From: Methylococcales bacterium
GTDB lineage: Bacteria > Pseudomonadota > Gammaproteobacteria > Methylococcales > Methylomonadaceae
Direction of reading: 5' to 3'
Assembly: GCA_030753675.1 (NCBI GenBank)
Contig: JASMBU010000014.1
Coordinates: 1 to 36,063, forward strand
DNA length: 36,063 nt
In this document: positions 1-9,738 of the stretch, in pieces
How positions within the stretch are numbered: the stretch's first letter is position 1
How the letters are laid out: every line of letters begins with the position of its first letter
Translations under genes and position numbers: made by a program
Notes under the pieces: model-generated
What the model saw: the letters and a program-made list of their open reading frames with translations, nothing else
The model's database searches: none
Told to the model about the DNA's origin: nothing

Positions 1-2
1 TG

Positions 3-863
3 ACGGCGCGTGCGGGAACGTCTTTGGAAGTCATCAATAAGACTTTAACTGAACAGGGCCAAATGTTAGCCTTTGAGCCGCCGGCGTTTGGACCTTTAGC
101 GACGCTGGGGGGTATTGTCGCTAGTGGATTGTCAGGACCTAGGCGACCCTTTGCTGGGGCTGTTCGTGACTTCGTACTGGGGTGTAAAATGATTAATGGA
201 CAAGGGGAAGTAGTTACTTTTGGTGGGCAGGTTATGAAAAATGTCGCCGGGTATGATGTTTCTCGACTCATGGCGGGCTCTGAAGGGACTTTAGGCGTTA
301 TTCTTGAAATTTCACTTAAGGTGCTACCTGTTTTAAAGGAAGAGAAAACCCTTACTATAGCAATGTCGATTGAGTCTGCATTGGTTCAAATGGTAGCACT
401 TCGCCGTCATTTTTTATCTATTAGTGCAGTGGCTTATGAGTGTGGCCGGTTACGAATTCGTTATTCGGGTTCTAAGGCGGGTGTATTATCAGTCTTGGAC
501 GCGTCGTTGCTCAGTGATGTACGCATAGACCCCAATCAAAATTTTTGGCATGTATTAAAAGAACAGCGCGCTGATTTTTTTCAGACAACAGAGGATCTTT
601 GGCGAATCATTGTCCCGCCTGCAAGTCCTGTTCTAAGTGTTTCTGGTGACTGGGTTTACGATTGGGCCGGTGGTTTGCGTTGGCTTAAAACGACAGCGTC
701 TGCAGCAGTAGTTTTTAACGCGGCTAAAGCTTATGGTGGCAGTGCTCGGTTATTTCGTTCGACACAACAATCGCCGTGGCCAACGCAGGTGCTCGCATTG
801 CCATTAGCACAACTCAATAAGCGTATTAAAGTGGCCTTTGATCCGAGTGAATTGTTTGTCTAA
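3..863 (+). CDS. glcE: Glycolate oxidase FAD-binding subunit GlcE, 5' end cut off by window edge
   Basis: FAD-binding subunit of glycolate oxidase, which with GlcD and GlcF oxidises glycolate to glyoxylate at the membrane. The reading frame is open to the left edge; the first visible residues (TARAGTSLEVINKTL) already align with the family, so the TTG at 24 is internal and the true start lies outside the window. The FAD_binding_4 (PCMH-type) core is clear: LGGIVASGLSGPRRP, then the stretch MKNVAGYDVSRLMAGSEG and GTLGVILEISLKVLP. The C-terminal half is the poorly conserved substrate-side domain typical of GlcE. glcF starts 24 bp downstream, so the two are probably co-transcribed, with glcD expected to the left. 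The family assignment is firm; only the N-terminus is missing. Confidence 0.93.
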   Translation, partial: TARAGTSLEVINKTLTEQGQMLAFEPPAFGPLATLGGIVASGLSGPRRPFAGAVRDFVLGCKMINGQGEVVTFGGQVMKNVAGYDVSRLMAGSEGTLGVILEISLKVLPVLKEEKTLTIAMSIESALVQMVALRRHFLSISAVAYECGRLRIRYSGSKAGVLSVLDASLLSDVRIDPNQNFWHVLKEQRADFFQTTEDLWRIIVPPASPVLSVSGDWVYDWAGGLRWLKTTASAAVVFNAAKAYGGSARLFRSTQQSPWPTQVLALPLAQLNKRIKVAFDPSELFV

Positions 864-887
864 CTTCAAGTTTCGACGTTAATTACC

Positions 888-2090
888 ATGCAGACAAAAC
901 TAACCCCATTAATTCAAAAAAGACCTGACGGTGCTGAGATAGATCGTATTCTACGGTCTTGCGTGCATTGTGGCTTCTGTAATGCGACTTGTCCGACCTA
1001 TCATGTGTTAGGGGACGAGTTAGACGGTCCTCGAGGGCGGATTTATTTGCTTAAGCAACTGTTCGAAGGGGGGCATGTTACGCAGGCGACGCAATCCTAC
1101 CTAGATCGGTGTTTGACCTGTCGAGCGTGTGAGACGACATGCCCATCAGGGGTTCGATATGGTCGTTTGCTCGATATTGGACGCGGTGAGGTTGAGAGGC
1201 AAGTGCCGCGTTCAATGCAAGCAAGGGGCGTTCGGTTTTTGATGCTGAATATTTTGCCTTATCGTTGGCGCTTCAAAGTACTATTTTCAATGGCGCAACG
1301 ATTAAAATTCTTGGTGCCACGAATTTTTCGAAAGAAGATTCCTAGTGTGTTATCTCATTCAGGTCGTTGGCCTATGTTTAAGCATAAGCGCCAAGTCTTG
1401 TTGTTAGAAGGGTGTGTTCAGCCAAGCTTGGCGCCAACTATTAATCTTAAAGTTGCTACGCTGTTAGATCAGTTGGCGATTACGCCGTTGAAAATAAAGC
1501 ATGAGGGCTGTTGTGGTGCATTAAGCCATCACCTTGCCGCGCATCGACAAAGTACTGATTTTATAAAGCGCAATATTGACCAGTGGTGGCCTCATGTGGA
1601 AGCGGGAATTGAGGCTATTGTTTCAACAGCGAGTGGTTGTGGCGTGATGGTTAAAGATTACGGTGAGGTGATGCAATATGATGTTAATTATGCAGAAAAA
1701 GCACGCCGTATTGCAGCGTTGACCTGTGATATTAGTGAGTTGCTTTTGACAGAGCAATTACCACGGTCTCGTTATGAGAAAGGGAAAATAGTCGCTTTTC
1801 ATAACCCTTGTACTTTACAGCATGGCCAGAAGGTTGTTAATGCGGTTGAAACTATTTTACAGCGTCAAGGTTATCAGTTGCTTGATATTGAAGGTGCTCA
1901 AGATTGTTGTGGTTCGGCGGGCGTGTATTCTTTTCTGCAAGGGGATATTTCAGAGCGATTGTTGGCCGATAAAATATTTTCTCTAGAGCAGGAAAAGCCT
2001 GAGGTCATTGTAACGGCTAATGTAGGTTGCCAAGCGCATTTACAATCAGCAGCGACTGTGCCGGTGACGCATTGGATTGATTTGTTGTGA
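888..2090 (+). CDS. glcF: Glycolate oxidase iron-sulfur subunit GlcF
   Basis: Electron-transfer subunit of the GlcDEF complex, passing electrons from glycolate oxidation towards the quinone pool. The 400-aa protein (about the family's usual length) carries two ferredoxin-type 4Fe-4S motifs: C25-x2-C28-x2-C31-x3-C35-P and C75-x2-C78-x2-C81-x3-C85-P. Two cysteine-rich CCG domains follow, recognisable by HEGCCGALSHH and later DCCGSAGVYSF. It lies 24 bp after glcE in the same orientation. The next gene, miaB, is 244 bp away; I found no convincing terminator in that gap, which has only a weak imperfect hairpin near 2100-2122 without a T-run. LutA/GlpC-type proteins share the CCG domains, but the neighbouring glcE settles the identity. 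Confidence 0.95.
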   Translation: MQTKLTPLIQKRPDGAEIDRILRSCVHCGFCNATCPTYHVLGDELDGPRGRIYLLKQLFEGGHVTQATQSYLDRCLTCRACETTCPSGVRYGRLLDIGRGEVERQVPRSMQARGVRFLMLNILPYRWRFKVLFSMAQRLKFLVPRIFRKKIPSVLSHSGRWPMFKHKRQVLLLEGCVQPSLAPTINLKVATLLDQLAITPLKIKHEGCCGALSHHLAAHRQSTDFIKRNIDQWWPHVEAGIEAIVSTASGCGVMVKDYGEVMQYDVNYAEKARRIAALTCDISELLLTEQLPRSRYEKGKIVAFHNPCTLQHGQKVVNAVETILQRQGYQLLDIEGAQDCCGSAGVYSFLQGDISERLLADKIFSLEQEKPEVIVTANVGCQAHLQSAATVPVTHWIDLL

Positions 2091-2334
2091 GTTGGTGTGG
2101 GTTCCAGTAGTGGGCTAGAACGAATAAAAAACAGACTCTTAGGTATTGGTTAAGGTATGGGTAAGAAGTTTTAAGGTTTTTTTAAGATAAAAAGAGCTGC
2201 TTAGTTTTCTTATATTTGGCGTACAGCCTGCGTTTTTTAGGATAAAGTCTGTTAAAATAGAGTCTAACTAGCATCTTTTGTGGTGTTTGATAATAAAATT
2301 TTAGCAAGTAGTTGGGTGGTAGATTAAAAGGCAT

Positions 2335-3690
2335 ATGGCAAAAAAATTATACGTGCTGACAAGTGGTTGTCAGATGAATGAATATGATTCTGACAAAATG
2401 CGTGATGTTCTGAGAGATTCCCACGGGATGGAAGCTACGAATAAACCTGAAGACGCAGATGTTTTATTACTGAATACATGTTCTGTCAGAGAGAAAGCCC
2501 AAGAAAAAGTTTTTTCGCAATTGGGTGTGTGGCGTAAGCTCAAAAACAAGAATCCTGATCTTATTATTGGTGTGGGTGGCTGTGTTGCTAGCCAAGAAGG
2601 TGAGGTGATTCAAAAAAGAGCGCCTTATGTGGATATTGTTTTTGGTCCTCAAACCTTACATCGCTTGCCGCAATTATTAGATAAAACGCAAAGCAGTCAC
2701 GCAAAAGTAGTCGACATATCATTCCCTGAAATTGAGAAATTTGATGCTTTACCTGAGCCTCGTGCTGAAGGGCCTAAAGCCTTTGTGTCGATTATGGAAG
2801 GGTGTAGTAAATATTGTACCTTTTGTGTAGTCCCTTATACTCGGGGGGAAGAAATCAGTCGACCTTTAAGCAGTGTCATTAAAGAAATTACAGAGTTAGC
2901 AAATCAGGGTGTGCGAGAAGTTAATTTGTTAGGTCAGAATGTGAATGCTTATCAGGGTGCAATGGATGATGGCGATAACGCTGATTTTGCCTTGTTATTA
3001 CATTACGTTGCCGGTATTCCTGGGATTGGGCGAATTCGTTTTACTACCTCACACCCGGTTGAATTTACTGATAGCCTGATTGAGGCGTTTGCAGAAATTC
3101 CAGAGTTAGTGAGCCATTTACACTTGCCGGTTCAAAGTGGTAGCAATAGTGTTCTTAAGCGTATGAAACGAGGTCATACGCGTGAACAATATATCGATAA
3201 AATAAACCGAGTTAGAATGCATCGGCCTGAATTAAGTTTATCGTCAGATTTTATTATTGGTTTTCCCGGTGAAACCGGTGATGAATTTGAAGATACGATG
3301 GCCTTGATTGAGCTGATGAGTTTTGATGCTTCATTTAGTTTTATCTACAGTGCCCGTCCAGGAACACCGGCGGCTGATTTTGTTGATGATATTGATTTGT
3401 CTGTTAAAAAGGAACGGTTAAAACGCTTACAGGCACATATTAATAATAATGCGACAGCGATCTCTGACAGTATGCTAGGCACGGTACAGACCGTTTTGGT
3501 CGAAGGGTTATCGAAAAAGAATCAACTGCAGGTTACCGGTCGGACAGAAAATAATCGTGTGGTTAATTTTATCGGGCACCCGCGCCTTAAAGGACAATTT
3601 GTAGATGTGATGATTACTGAATCGTTACCGAATTCATTACGGGGGCGATTAGTTGAGAGTTCAGTTGACCAGATTGCTCAGAATTCTTAA
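2335..3690 (+). CDS. miaB: tRNA-2-methylthio-N6-dimethylallyladenosine synthase MiaB
   Basis: Radical SAM methylthiotransferase that adds the 2-methylthio group to i6A37 of tRNAs reading UNN codons. The protein has 451 aa. The N-terminal UPF0004 domain has its three cluster cysteines in [24 protein letters not shown] and VGGCVAS. The radical SAM motif is C157-x3-C161-x2-C164 ([17 protein letters not shown]). A C-terminal TRAM domain (about residues 375-445) binds tRNA. The motif order and the GQNVNAYQG block favour MiaB over RimO or MtaB. The start ATG at 2335 is preceded by only a weak Shine-Dalgarno (AAAGGC). The stop codon directly abuts the ATG of the PhoH-like gene, as in the miaB-ybeZYX operon of other gammaproteobacteria. 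Confidence 0.97.
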   Translation: MAKKLYVLTSGCQMNEYDSDKMRDVLRDSHGMEATNKPEDADVLLLNTCSVREKAQEKVFSQLGVWRKLKNKNPDLIIGVGGCVASQEGEVIQKRAPYVDIVFGPQTLHRLPQLLDKTQSSHAKVVDISFPEIEKFDALPEPRAEGPKAFVSIMEGCSKYCTFCVVPYTRGEEISRPLSSVIKEITELANQGVREVNLLGQNVNAYQGAMDDGDNADFALLLHYVAGIPGIGRIRFTTSHPVEFTDSLIEAFAEIPELVSHLHLPVQSGSNSVLKRMKRGHTREQYIDKINRVRMHRPELSLSSDFIIGFPGETGDEFEDTMALIELMSFDASFSFIYSARPGTPAADFVDDIDLSVKKERLKRLQAHINNNATAISDSMLGTVQTVLVEGLSKKNQLQVTGRTENNRVVNFIGHPRLKGQFVDVMITESLPNSLRGRLVESSVDQIAQNS

Positions 3691-4683
3691 ATGAAAGTCA
3701 TGGATATTAATGCTAATGCTCTAGACCTAACTTTAAATCCTACGGACAATTCGCGGTTAGCTAATTTGTGTGGGCAATTAAATAGTCATCTTAAGCAGAT
3801 AGAAAAACGATTAGGTGTAGAAATATCAAACCGAGGGCATCATTTTCGTTTAAAAGGATCGCATGAGGCAACCCAAGTAGCCTCTATGATTTTGGAGAAA
3901 TTATTTGCGAGTACGTTAGCTGAAGTCTTAACGCCTGAACGTATTCACCTGTCACTACAGGAATCATATGTTCAAGGGTTGCTGGCCGGTGATGATGAGA
4001 ATGACCAGACACCGATTACCATTAAAACCCGGCGCGGTATAATTAAAGGACGTGGTGCTAATCAACAGCAATATCTCAATAGTATTTTGTCTCACCATAT
4101 TAATTTTGGTGTTGGACCAGCTGGAACAGGTAAAACGTATTTAGCGGTTGCATGTGCCGTTCAAGCTCTAGAACGTGAAGAGGTTAGGCGTATTATTTTA
4201 GTGCGTCCTGCTGTTGAGGCCGGTGAAAGTCTAGGCTTTTTGCCTGGCGATATGGCGCAGAAGGTTGACCCTTATTTGCGTCCTCTTTATGATGCCTTGT
4301 ATGAAATGTTAGGGTTTGAACGGGTGGATAAGTTGATCGAACGTAACGTGATTGAAGTGGCGCCGTTAGCGTTTATGCGTGGGCGGACTTTAAACGATTC
4401 ATTTATTATTTTAGATGAGGCACAAAATACCACCAAAGAGCAAATTAAAATGTTTTTAACCCGTGTTGGTTTTGGTTCTACAGCGGTTATTAATGGTGAT
4501 GTCACGCAGATCGACTTACCTAAAAAAACAGCATCGGGTTTAGGGCATGTACTCAAGGTTTTAGACGGTGTTGAGGGTATTAGTTTTACCTTTTTTGGTG
4601 TTCAAGATGTAGTTCGTCACCCGTTGGTACAAAAAATTGTTAGTGCTTATGAGACCTATGATAAAAATCATTCCAATGAGTAG
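3691..4683 (+). CDS. ybeZ: PhoH-like ATPase YbeZ
   Basis: PhoH-family P-loop ATPase that is a partner of the YbeY endoribonuclease in ribosome and RNA quality control. It has 330 aa. An N-terminal KH-like region (about 10-110) precedes the PhoH domain. The Walker A motif is GPAGTGKTY at about 142-150 and the Walker B motif is IILDEAQNTT near 245. The sensor region VINGDVTQIDLP also fits. The ATG follows the miaB stop with no gap, which implies translational coupling. ybeY begins 11 bp after the stop. The exact biochemical role of the family is not settled (ATPase, possibly RNA helicase); family membership is certain. Confidence 0.95.
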   Translation: MKVMDINANALDLTLNPTDNSRLANLCGQLNSHLKQIEKRLGVEISNRGHHFRLKGSHEATQVASMILEKLFASTLAEVLTPERIHLSLQESYVQGLLAGDDENDQTPITIKTRRGIIKGRGANQQQYLNSILSHHINFGVGPAGTGKTYLAVACAVQALEREEVRRIILVRPAVEAGESLGFLPGDMAQKVDPYLRPLYDALYEMLGFERVDKLIERNVIEVAPLAFMRGRTLNDSFIILDEAQNTTKEQIKMFLTRVGFGSTAVINGDVTQIDLPKKTASGLGHVLKVLDGVEGISFTFFGVQDVVRHPLVQKIVSAYETYDKNHSNE

Positions 4684-4694
4684 GTGTCATAACG

Positions 4695-5156
4695 ATGATT
4701 GAACTTGAATTACAGCGGCTTTGTCGTGTTGACCATGACCCTACAGCGGCTCAATTTGAATTATGGGTGGAAACGGTTCTTGTTGATCAGGTCAGCGATA
4801 TAGAATTAGTGATTCGTATTGTTGATGAACCTGAAAGTGCTGCGCTGAATGAACAATACCGTCATAAGGTCGGTCCTACCAATATACTCAGCTTTCCAGT
4901 GGAATTACCAGGGGGTGTAGAAACGCCGTTGTTAGGTGATTTAGTGATTTGTGCGCCCATAGTTGTTCGTGAGGCCCAAGAACAAAATAAGTTAATACAT
5001 GATCATTGGGCGCATTTGGTGATTCATGGGGTTTTACATTTGTTGGGTTTTGATCACATTGAAGATCAGCAGGCAGAACAAATGGAGGCTGAAGAAATTT
5101 TTGTGTTAAAAAAATTATCAATAAATAATCCGTATAAAGAGGCCGTTAATTCATGA
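4695..5156 (+). CDS. ybeY: Endoribonuclease YbeY (16S rRNA maturation factor)
   Basis: Zinc-dependent single-strand endoribonuclease involved in 16S rRNA 3'-end maturation and 70S ribosome quality control. The protein is 153 aa, the normal size. The metal site is the family signature HGVLHLLGFDH, giving ligands H111, H115 and H121. The upstream blocks NEQYRHKVGPTNILSFPVE and LLGDLVICAPIV are also conserved. It follows ybeZ by 11 bp, and its 3' end overlaps the ybeX start by 4 bp (ATGA). This places it in the middle of the miaB-ybeZ-ybeY-ybeX operon. Confidence 0.96.
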   Translation: MIELELQRLCRVDHDPTAAQFELWVETVLVDQVSDIELVIRIVDEPESAALNEQYRHKVGPTNILSFPVELPGGVETPLLGDLVICAPIVVREAQEQNKLIHDHWAHLVIHGVLHLLGFDHIEDQQAEQMEAEEIFVLKKLSINNPYKEAVNS

Positions 5157-6028
5157 GTGAAAACAATCCCGCTGAATCGATCAAGTCTAGAGGTTGGGTG
5201 GAAAGCGTGAGTCATTTTTTGACAGGTGAACTGCGTGACAAAGACGATTTACTTGATTCCTTACGGGAGTTGCAAGTTAAGAATGTGATCGGAATGGAAA
5301 CGCTGTCAATGATTGAGGGCGTTTTACAGGTTTCAGAAATGCGGGTGAGAGACATTATGATCCCGCGTAGTCAGATGGTTGTCATGCCAAAAGAGGCTGA
5401 TTTATCAACTATTTTTCCGTTGGTTATTGAATCGGCCCACTCGCGTTTTCCTGTTATTAATGAAGATCGTAGTGAGGTTGTTGGTGTCTTGTTGGCCAAG
5501 GACTTATTAGCGCATAGTCGTCAGGATGAGACCTTGCGTGTTGAAGAAATTATGCGAGTAGCTCGATTTATTCCTGAAAGTAAACGGCTTAATGTTTTAT
5601 TGAATGAATTCAGAACAAATCGTAATCATATGGCTATTGTTGTCGATGAATATGGAGAGGCGGCAGGATTGGTTACTATCGAGGATGTGCTTGAGCAAAT
5701 CGTCGGCGAGATAGAAGATGAGCATGATCAAGAAGATGAAGTCTATATTTTTAGACGCAGTGACCGTGTTTTTACGATTAAAGCGATTACGCCAATCTCC
5801 GAGTTTAATGAGTATTTTTATGCTCAGTTAGATGGCAGTGATGTCGGTACTATGGGAGGGTTGGTGGTTCAACACTTGAAACACTTACCCAGAAAAGGTG
5901 AGAAAATCACTATTGATGGTTTTGATTTTGATGTTATTCGTGCCGATAGTCGGCGTGTGCATATGTTGCAGTTAAAATTAAACGAAGATTGGGTGCCTAA
6001 AGAAGAGGGTGATCATCTTGGTGAATAG
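5153..6028 (+). CDS. ybeX: CBS-domain CorC/YbeX family protein
   Basis: A cytosolic CBS-pair protein of the CorC_HlyC family. In enterobacteria it is linked to Mg2+/Co2+ efflux (CorC) and, more recently, to ribosome metabolism alongside YbeY and YbeZ. The 291 aa contain an N-terminal region, two CBS motifs at about 65-190 (MRVRDIMIPRSQMVVMPKE, then HMAIVVDEYGEAAGLVTIED) and a C-terminal CorC/transporter-associated domain (about 205-285, including GTMGGLVVQHL). No transmembrane segment is present, so it is not a full-length DUF21 transporter. The start overlaps the ybeY stop by 4 bp. The usual downstream partner lnt (apolipoprotein N-acyltransferase) is missing here; a soxB gene follows instead. 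Confidence 0.93.
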   Translation: MSENNPAESIKSRGWVESVSHFLTGELRDKDDLLDSLRELQVKNVIGMETLSMIEGVLQVSEMRVRDIMIPRSQMVVMPKEADLSTIFPLVIESAHSRFPVINEDRSEVVGVLLAKDLLAHSRQDETLRVEEIMRVARFIPESKRLNVLLNEFRTNRNHMAIVVDEYGEAAGLVTIEDVLEQIVGEIEDEHDQEDEVYIFRRSDRVFTIKAITPISEFNEYFYAQLDGSDVGTMGGLVVQHLKHLPRKGEKITIDGFDFDVIRADSRRVHMLQLKLNEDWVPKEEGDHLGE

Positions 6029-6126
6029 TTTTGTTTTCACGAGTATTCGCGTCAGTCGTTTTAATTGTTCTTAAGGGTCAATGGAATTAATCTGTGGATT
6101 ATGATGATTTGGGTCATGGAAAATAA

Positions 6127-7830
6127 GTGCAACGGCGCCGTTTTCTTCAAGCCTTAATCACGTTAGGTTTTATACCGGCGATTAGTCGAACTTCTTCGGC
6201 AGCCGTAGAGGATATTTATTCTTTACCTTCTTTTGGTAATGCGACACTCTTACATTTTACCGATTGTCACGCACAATTAAATCCCGTCTATTACCGTGAG
6301 CCGGTTAATAATTCTGTCGGTGTATTATCACGTGATCCCTTGTTATTACTTACGGGACGAGATTTTGTTGAGTTTTTTGGGCTTGTACCTAATAGTCTCG
6401 AGGCTCATGCTTTTACCGGCTTGAATTTTGTTGAAGCAGCTGAACTTTATGGCAAGATGGGTGGCTTTTCTTATTTGGCGACGTTGATAAAACAAATGAG
6501 AGCAGAGCGTGGCCCGGGGAATATCTTGTTACTGGATGGGGGCGATAGTTGGCAAGGTTCGGCAACAGCCTTGTGGACACAAGGTCAGGATATGCTAGGG
6601 GCTAGCAATTTATTAGCGGTGGATGCCATGACCGGCCATTGGGAATTTACCTACGGTGAACGGCAAGTTAAGAGAAACCTGTCGCAGTTCCAGGGAGATT
6701 TTTTAGGCCATAATGTAACGCTGACTGAGGAAGCTGCTTTTAGGGACGGTATTGAGCAAGCGCACATTTTTAAGCCTTATGTGATTAAGCAATTGACTCA
6801 CGCTCGAATTGCAGTGATTGGCCAGGCTTTTCCCTATACGCCGATTGCTAACCCGCGTTATATGGTGCCCGATTGGCAGTTCGGTATTCAAGAACATCGA
6901 TTACAGCAGCAGGTTGATGAGATTCGAGATCGAAGACTGGCCGATGCTGTAGTTTTGTTGTCACATAATGGTTTGGCTGTTGATTTAAAATTGGCTGCCA
7001 GAGTAACCGGTATTGATGTTATTTTGGGTGGTCATACCCATCATGCGCTACCGCGGCCGATACCCGTTGCCAATGCACGTGGTAAAACATTGGTGACTAA
7101 TGCGGGCAGTCATGGCAAGTTTTTAGCGGTTCTTGATTTTGTGGTTAAGGCCGGTCGCGTACGTGACTTTCGTTACCGATTATTGCCTGTTTTTTCGAAT
7201 TTGTTGGTGGCTGATCAGCAGATGGCAGCATATATTGATCAAGTAAGAGCACCTTATTTGCAGCAATTGACAGAGCCTTTAGCGCAAACTGAAAACTTAT
7301 TGTATCGGCGCGACAGTTTTGGAGGTTCTTTTGATCAGCTTATTTTATCGGCATTACAAGAATGTACTGGGTGTCAGATTGTTTTGTCGCCCGGTTTTAG
7401 GTGGGGTGGTTCGCTGTTGCCCGGTGATCAAATTACTGTAGAAGATATCTTTAATCATACCGCCATTACCTATCCGGAAATCTATCAAAGTACGTTATCA
7501 GGCGAACAGTTAAAAAATTTATTGGAAGATGTCAGTGATAATATGTTTAACCCCGATCCATATTTTCAACAAGGTGGTGATATGGTTCGGGTGAGTGGCT
7601 TGCATTATCGGTGTCACCCAGCGGGAAAACAGGGTGAGCGAATTAGTGAGATGCGATTAGATTCTGGGGAATTGATTGATGCCCGAAAGCATTACAGTGT
7701 TGCGGGTTGGGCGACCACTCAGCAGAAATCAACAGGGGTGCCTATTTACTCAGTTGTAATTGACTATTTACATCGCCACTCAGGTGAAATGTTCTCACCA
7801 GTCTATTCCTCTGCTACGGTCGCCAAGTGA
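6127..7830 (+). CDS. soxB: Thiosulfohydrolase SoxB
   Basis: Periplasmic dimanganese hydrolase of the Sox pathway, which releases sulfate from the cysteine-S-thiosulfonate carried by SoxY. The N-terminus has a Tat signal (QRRRFLQALITLGFIPAIS, with likely cleavage after SSAA), as expected for an enzyme exported folded. The metallophosphoesterase domain shows the SoxB blocks HFTDCHAQLNPVYYREP, LLDGGDSWQGSATALW, GHWEFTYG, IGQAFPYTPIANPRY and VLLSHNGLAVDLK. It also has GGHTHHALP, where many SoxB proteins have D after the second His. The 5'-nucleotidase C-terminal domain includes LSPGFRWGGSLLPG and NPDPYFQQGGDMVRVSGL. The 567-aa length is normal. The start is GTG at 6127, with GGAA just upstream; the ATG at 6117 is out of frame. 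No other sox gene is visible. Confidence 0.95.
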   Translation: MQRRRFLQALITLGFIPAISRTSSAAVEDIYSLPSFGNATLLHFTDCHAQLNPVYYREPVNNSVGVLSRDPLLLLTGRDFVEFFGLVPNSLEAHAFTGLNFVEAAELYGKMGGFSYLATLIKQMRAERGPGNILLLDGGDSWQGSATALWTQGQDMLGASNLLAVDAMTGHWEFTYGERQVKRNLSQFQGDFLGHNVTLTEEAAFRDGIEQAHIFKPYVIKQLTHARIAVIGQAFPYTPIANPRYMVPDWQFGIQEHRLQQQVDEIRDRRLADAVVLLSHNGLAVDLKLAARVTGIDVILGGHTHHALPRPIPVANARGKTLVTNAGSHGKFLAVLDFVVKAGRVRDFRYRLLPVFSNLLVADQQMAAYIDQVRAPYLQQLTEPLAQTENLLYRRDSFGGSFDQLILSALQECTGCQIVLSPGFRWGGSLLPGDQITVEDIFNHTAITYPEIYQSTLSGEQLKNLLEDVSDNMFNPDPYFQQGGDMVRVSGLHYRCHPAGKQGERISEMRLDSGELIDARKHYSVAGWATTQQKSTGVPIYSVVIDYLHRHSGEMFSPVYSSATVAK

Positions 7831-7957
7831 GTGCAAGTGGCAGTACTGGGTAGGATTTATTACAATAATGGTGGGTCGCATGTGGTTTTCAATTAAGAAA
7901 GGAAACTGAGTGGCAGCTGTTTTTTTGAATGATTATATAAATAAGAGTAGAAGGTAG

Positions 7958-8827
7958 ATGAAAAATAAGATAACCAAAGCGGTTTTTCCTGTTGCCGGTT
8001 TAGGGACGCGATTTTTACCCGTCACCAAGGCAAGCCCGAAAGAAATGCTACCTATTGTTGATAAGCCATTGATTCAATATGCTGTTGAAGAGGCGGTTGC
8101 TGCAGGTATTGATACCATGATATTTATTACCGGTAGAAATAAACGCTCTATTGAGGATCACTTTGATAAGGCTTATGAGTTGGAGCGGGAATTAACCGAC
8201 AAAGGTAAAGCCGCGGATTTGGAGCAACTGAAGGGTATTTTACCTGATCATGTTTCATATGTTTTTATCAGGCAGGCAGAGGCATTAGGATTAGGGCATG
8301 CCGTTCAATGTGCGGCACCGATTATCGGTGATGAACCTTTTGCGGTTATTTTGCCAGATGATTTAATAGCAGATGGTTCGCGAGGGTGCCTAAAGCAAAT
8401 GGTTGAGCAGTTTGGTCAGCAGCAAAAGAGTATTATTGGTGTTGAACGTGTCGCCCCCGAAGAAACCAGTAGCTATGGTATTGTTGAGGTCAATGATGCG
8501 GATACAGGCCTGAGTATCCTTGAACATATTGTTGAAAAACCTAATCCTGAAGATGCGCCTTCTAACCTGGCGGTTGTCGGGCGTTATCTTTTTACACCCG
8601 CTATTTTTGAAAAATTGTTAGGGTTAGGCGCAGGCGCTGGGAGTGAAATTCAGTTGACTGATGGCATTGCAAAGTTACTGGCAGATGAGCCGGTTTATGC
8701 TTATGAATTTGAAGGTAAGCGTTATGATTGTGGCTCTAAATTAGGTTTTCTGATTGCTACGGTTGAATACGGTTTGGCACATCCGGAATTGAAAGTTGCT
8801 TTTGAAGACTTTTTAAAACATCGTTAA
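7958..8827 (+). CDS. galU: UTP-glucose-1-phosphate uridylyltransferase GalU
   Basis: Makes UDP-glucose from UTP and glucose-1-phosphate for LPS, exopolysaccharide and nucleotide-sugar pathways. It is 289 aa. The nucleotidyltransferase signature is at the N-terminus ([20 protein letters not shown]), followed by [17 protein letters not shown], the metal-binding block [10 protein letters not shown] and [18 protein letters not shown]. The C-terminal [19 protein letters not shown] completes the GalU pattern. A good ribosome site (GAAGG) precedes the ATG. An AT-rich TATAAA at 7936-7941 could be a -10 element, but no matching -35 was seen. The gene is followed after 38 bp by the ABC importer genes, which may simply read on from it. 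Confidence 0.96.
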   Translation: MKNKITKAVFPVAGLGTRFLPVTKASPKEMLPIVDKPLIQYAVEEAVAAGIDTMIFITGRNKRSIEDHFDKAYELERELTDKGKAADLEQLKGILPDHVSYVFIRQAEALGLGHAVQCAAPIIGDEPFAVILPDDLIADGSRGCLKQMVEQFGQQQKSIIGVERVAPEETSSYGIVEVNDADTGLSILEHIVEKPNPEDAPSNLAVVGRYLFTPAIFEKLLGLGAGAGSEIQLTDGIAKLLADEPVYAYEFEGKRYDCGSKLGFLIATVEYGLAHPELKVAFEDFLKHR

Positions 8828-8865
8828 AATAGGGTGTATTTAATCGATTTTAGCTTTACAGCGTT

Positions 8866-9738
8866 GTGAGACACGCTATTTGCGGTGTAATAGTATTAAC
8901 AAGAACAGGCTTACGTGTATTGTTTACGTGTTTGCTGGTTCTGGTGCTCGGTGTCAGTAGTTGTTCTGCACAAGAGGGTGTGCCGAAGAATATTGTTTCT
9001 CTGAGTTTATGTACGGATCAATTGTTATTGATGCTGGTACCTCGCCAACAGATTGCATCGGTCACGCGCGGTGCCATTGATCCTCATTTATCTTATATGG
9101 CCGCTGCTGCCGATGGGCTGGTATTAAATAGTGGTGGCATTGAGGAAGTATTGCCTTTAAAGCCAGATTTAATTGTCGGCAGTGCTTTTGCCTCCCGAGA
9201 TGCAGTGCGTTTTCTTCGGTATTTAGGGTATCCCGTTAAATTGATAGGGTTGCCACAATCGATAGCTGAGATTCGTGAGATGGTGTTAAATTTTGGGTCA
9301 TGGGTGGGTTATCCCAGTCGTGCAAAACAGCTAGTAAAAAAAATGGATGGGCAATTGGCGCATCTTAATAAGCAACATAAAGGGGTTAAAAGAACAGCGC
9401 TCATTTATTCCCCAAATGGTTATACGATGGGTTCTGGTACCCTTGAAAATACAATACTTAAAGCAGCGGGATTTGATAATTTGGCTATTGAAATGGGGGT
9501 TGTGGGGTTTGAGCAAATTACGCTGGAGCGCTTGGTTGCTGCGCAACCGGATTTTTTGTTTATTGAAAATCATGTCGATAACCTTAATTCATTAGCCAGT
9601 CACTATGTGAGTCATCCAGTGCTTATGAAAATGCCTTTGAGTCAGGCGCATGAGTTTATTCCATCACGGCTTAGAGTGTGTGCGGGACCCATGGTGGTAG
9701 AAGCTATTGAGTCTCTTGTTGGGAAACGGAATGAATAG
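8866..9738 (+). CDS. Periplasmic substrate-binding protein of a cobalamin/Fe-siderophore-type ABC importer (BtuF-like)
   Basis: Class III (TroA/BtuF-fold) solute-binding protein feeding the BtuC- and BtuD-like proteins encoded next to it. The start is GTG at 8866; no ATG or better start is available before the signal peptide. Residues 16-33 form a hydrophobic leader ending in VSSC, which fits a lipobox (Cys33), so it may be a lipoprotein. The mature part opens with NIVSLSLCTDQLLLMLV and continues with LKPDLIVGSAFAS and ERLVAAQPDFLFIENH, both typical of COG0614. Length is 290 aa. The family covers vitamin B12, heme and ferric-siderophore binders, and no TonB receptor or biosynthetic gene nearby decides between them. 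I therefore withhold a symbol. Confidence 0.85.
   Translation: MRHAICGVIVLTRTGLRVLFTCLLVLVLGVSSCSAQEGVPKNIVSLSLCTDQLLLMLVPRQQIASVTRGAIDPHLSYMAAAADGLVLNSGGIEEVLPLKPDLIVGSAFASRDAVRFLRYLGYPVKLIGLPQSIAEIREMVLNFGSWVGYPSRAKQLVKKMDGQLAHLNKQHKGVKRTALIYSPNGYTMGSGTLENTILKAAGFDNLAIEMGVVGFEQITLERLVAAQPDFLFIENHVDNLNSLASHYVSHPVLMKMPLSQAHEFIPSRLRVCAGPMVVEAIESLVGKRNE

Noticed and set aside
24..26. TTG as a complete start for glcE
   Set aside because: Conserved GlcE sequence continues in frame to the left edge, so the gene is cut by the window.
8828..8865. Cobalamin riboswitch before the BtuF-like gene
   Set aside because: The 38-bp gap is far too short to hold one.
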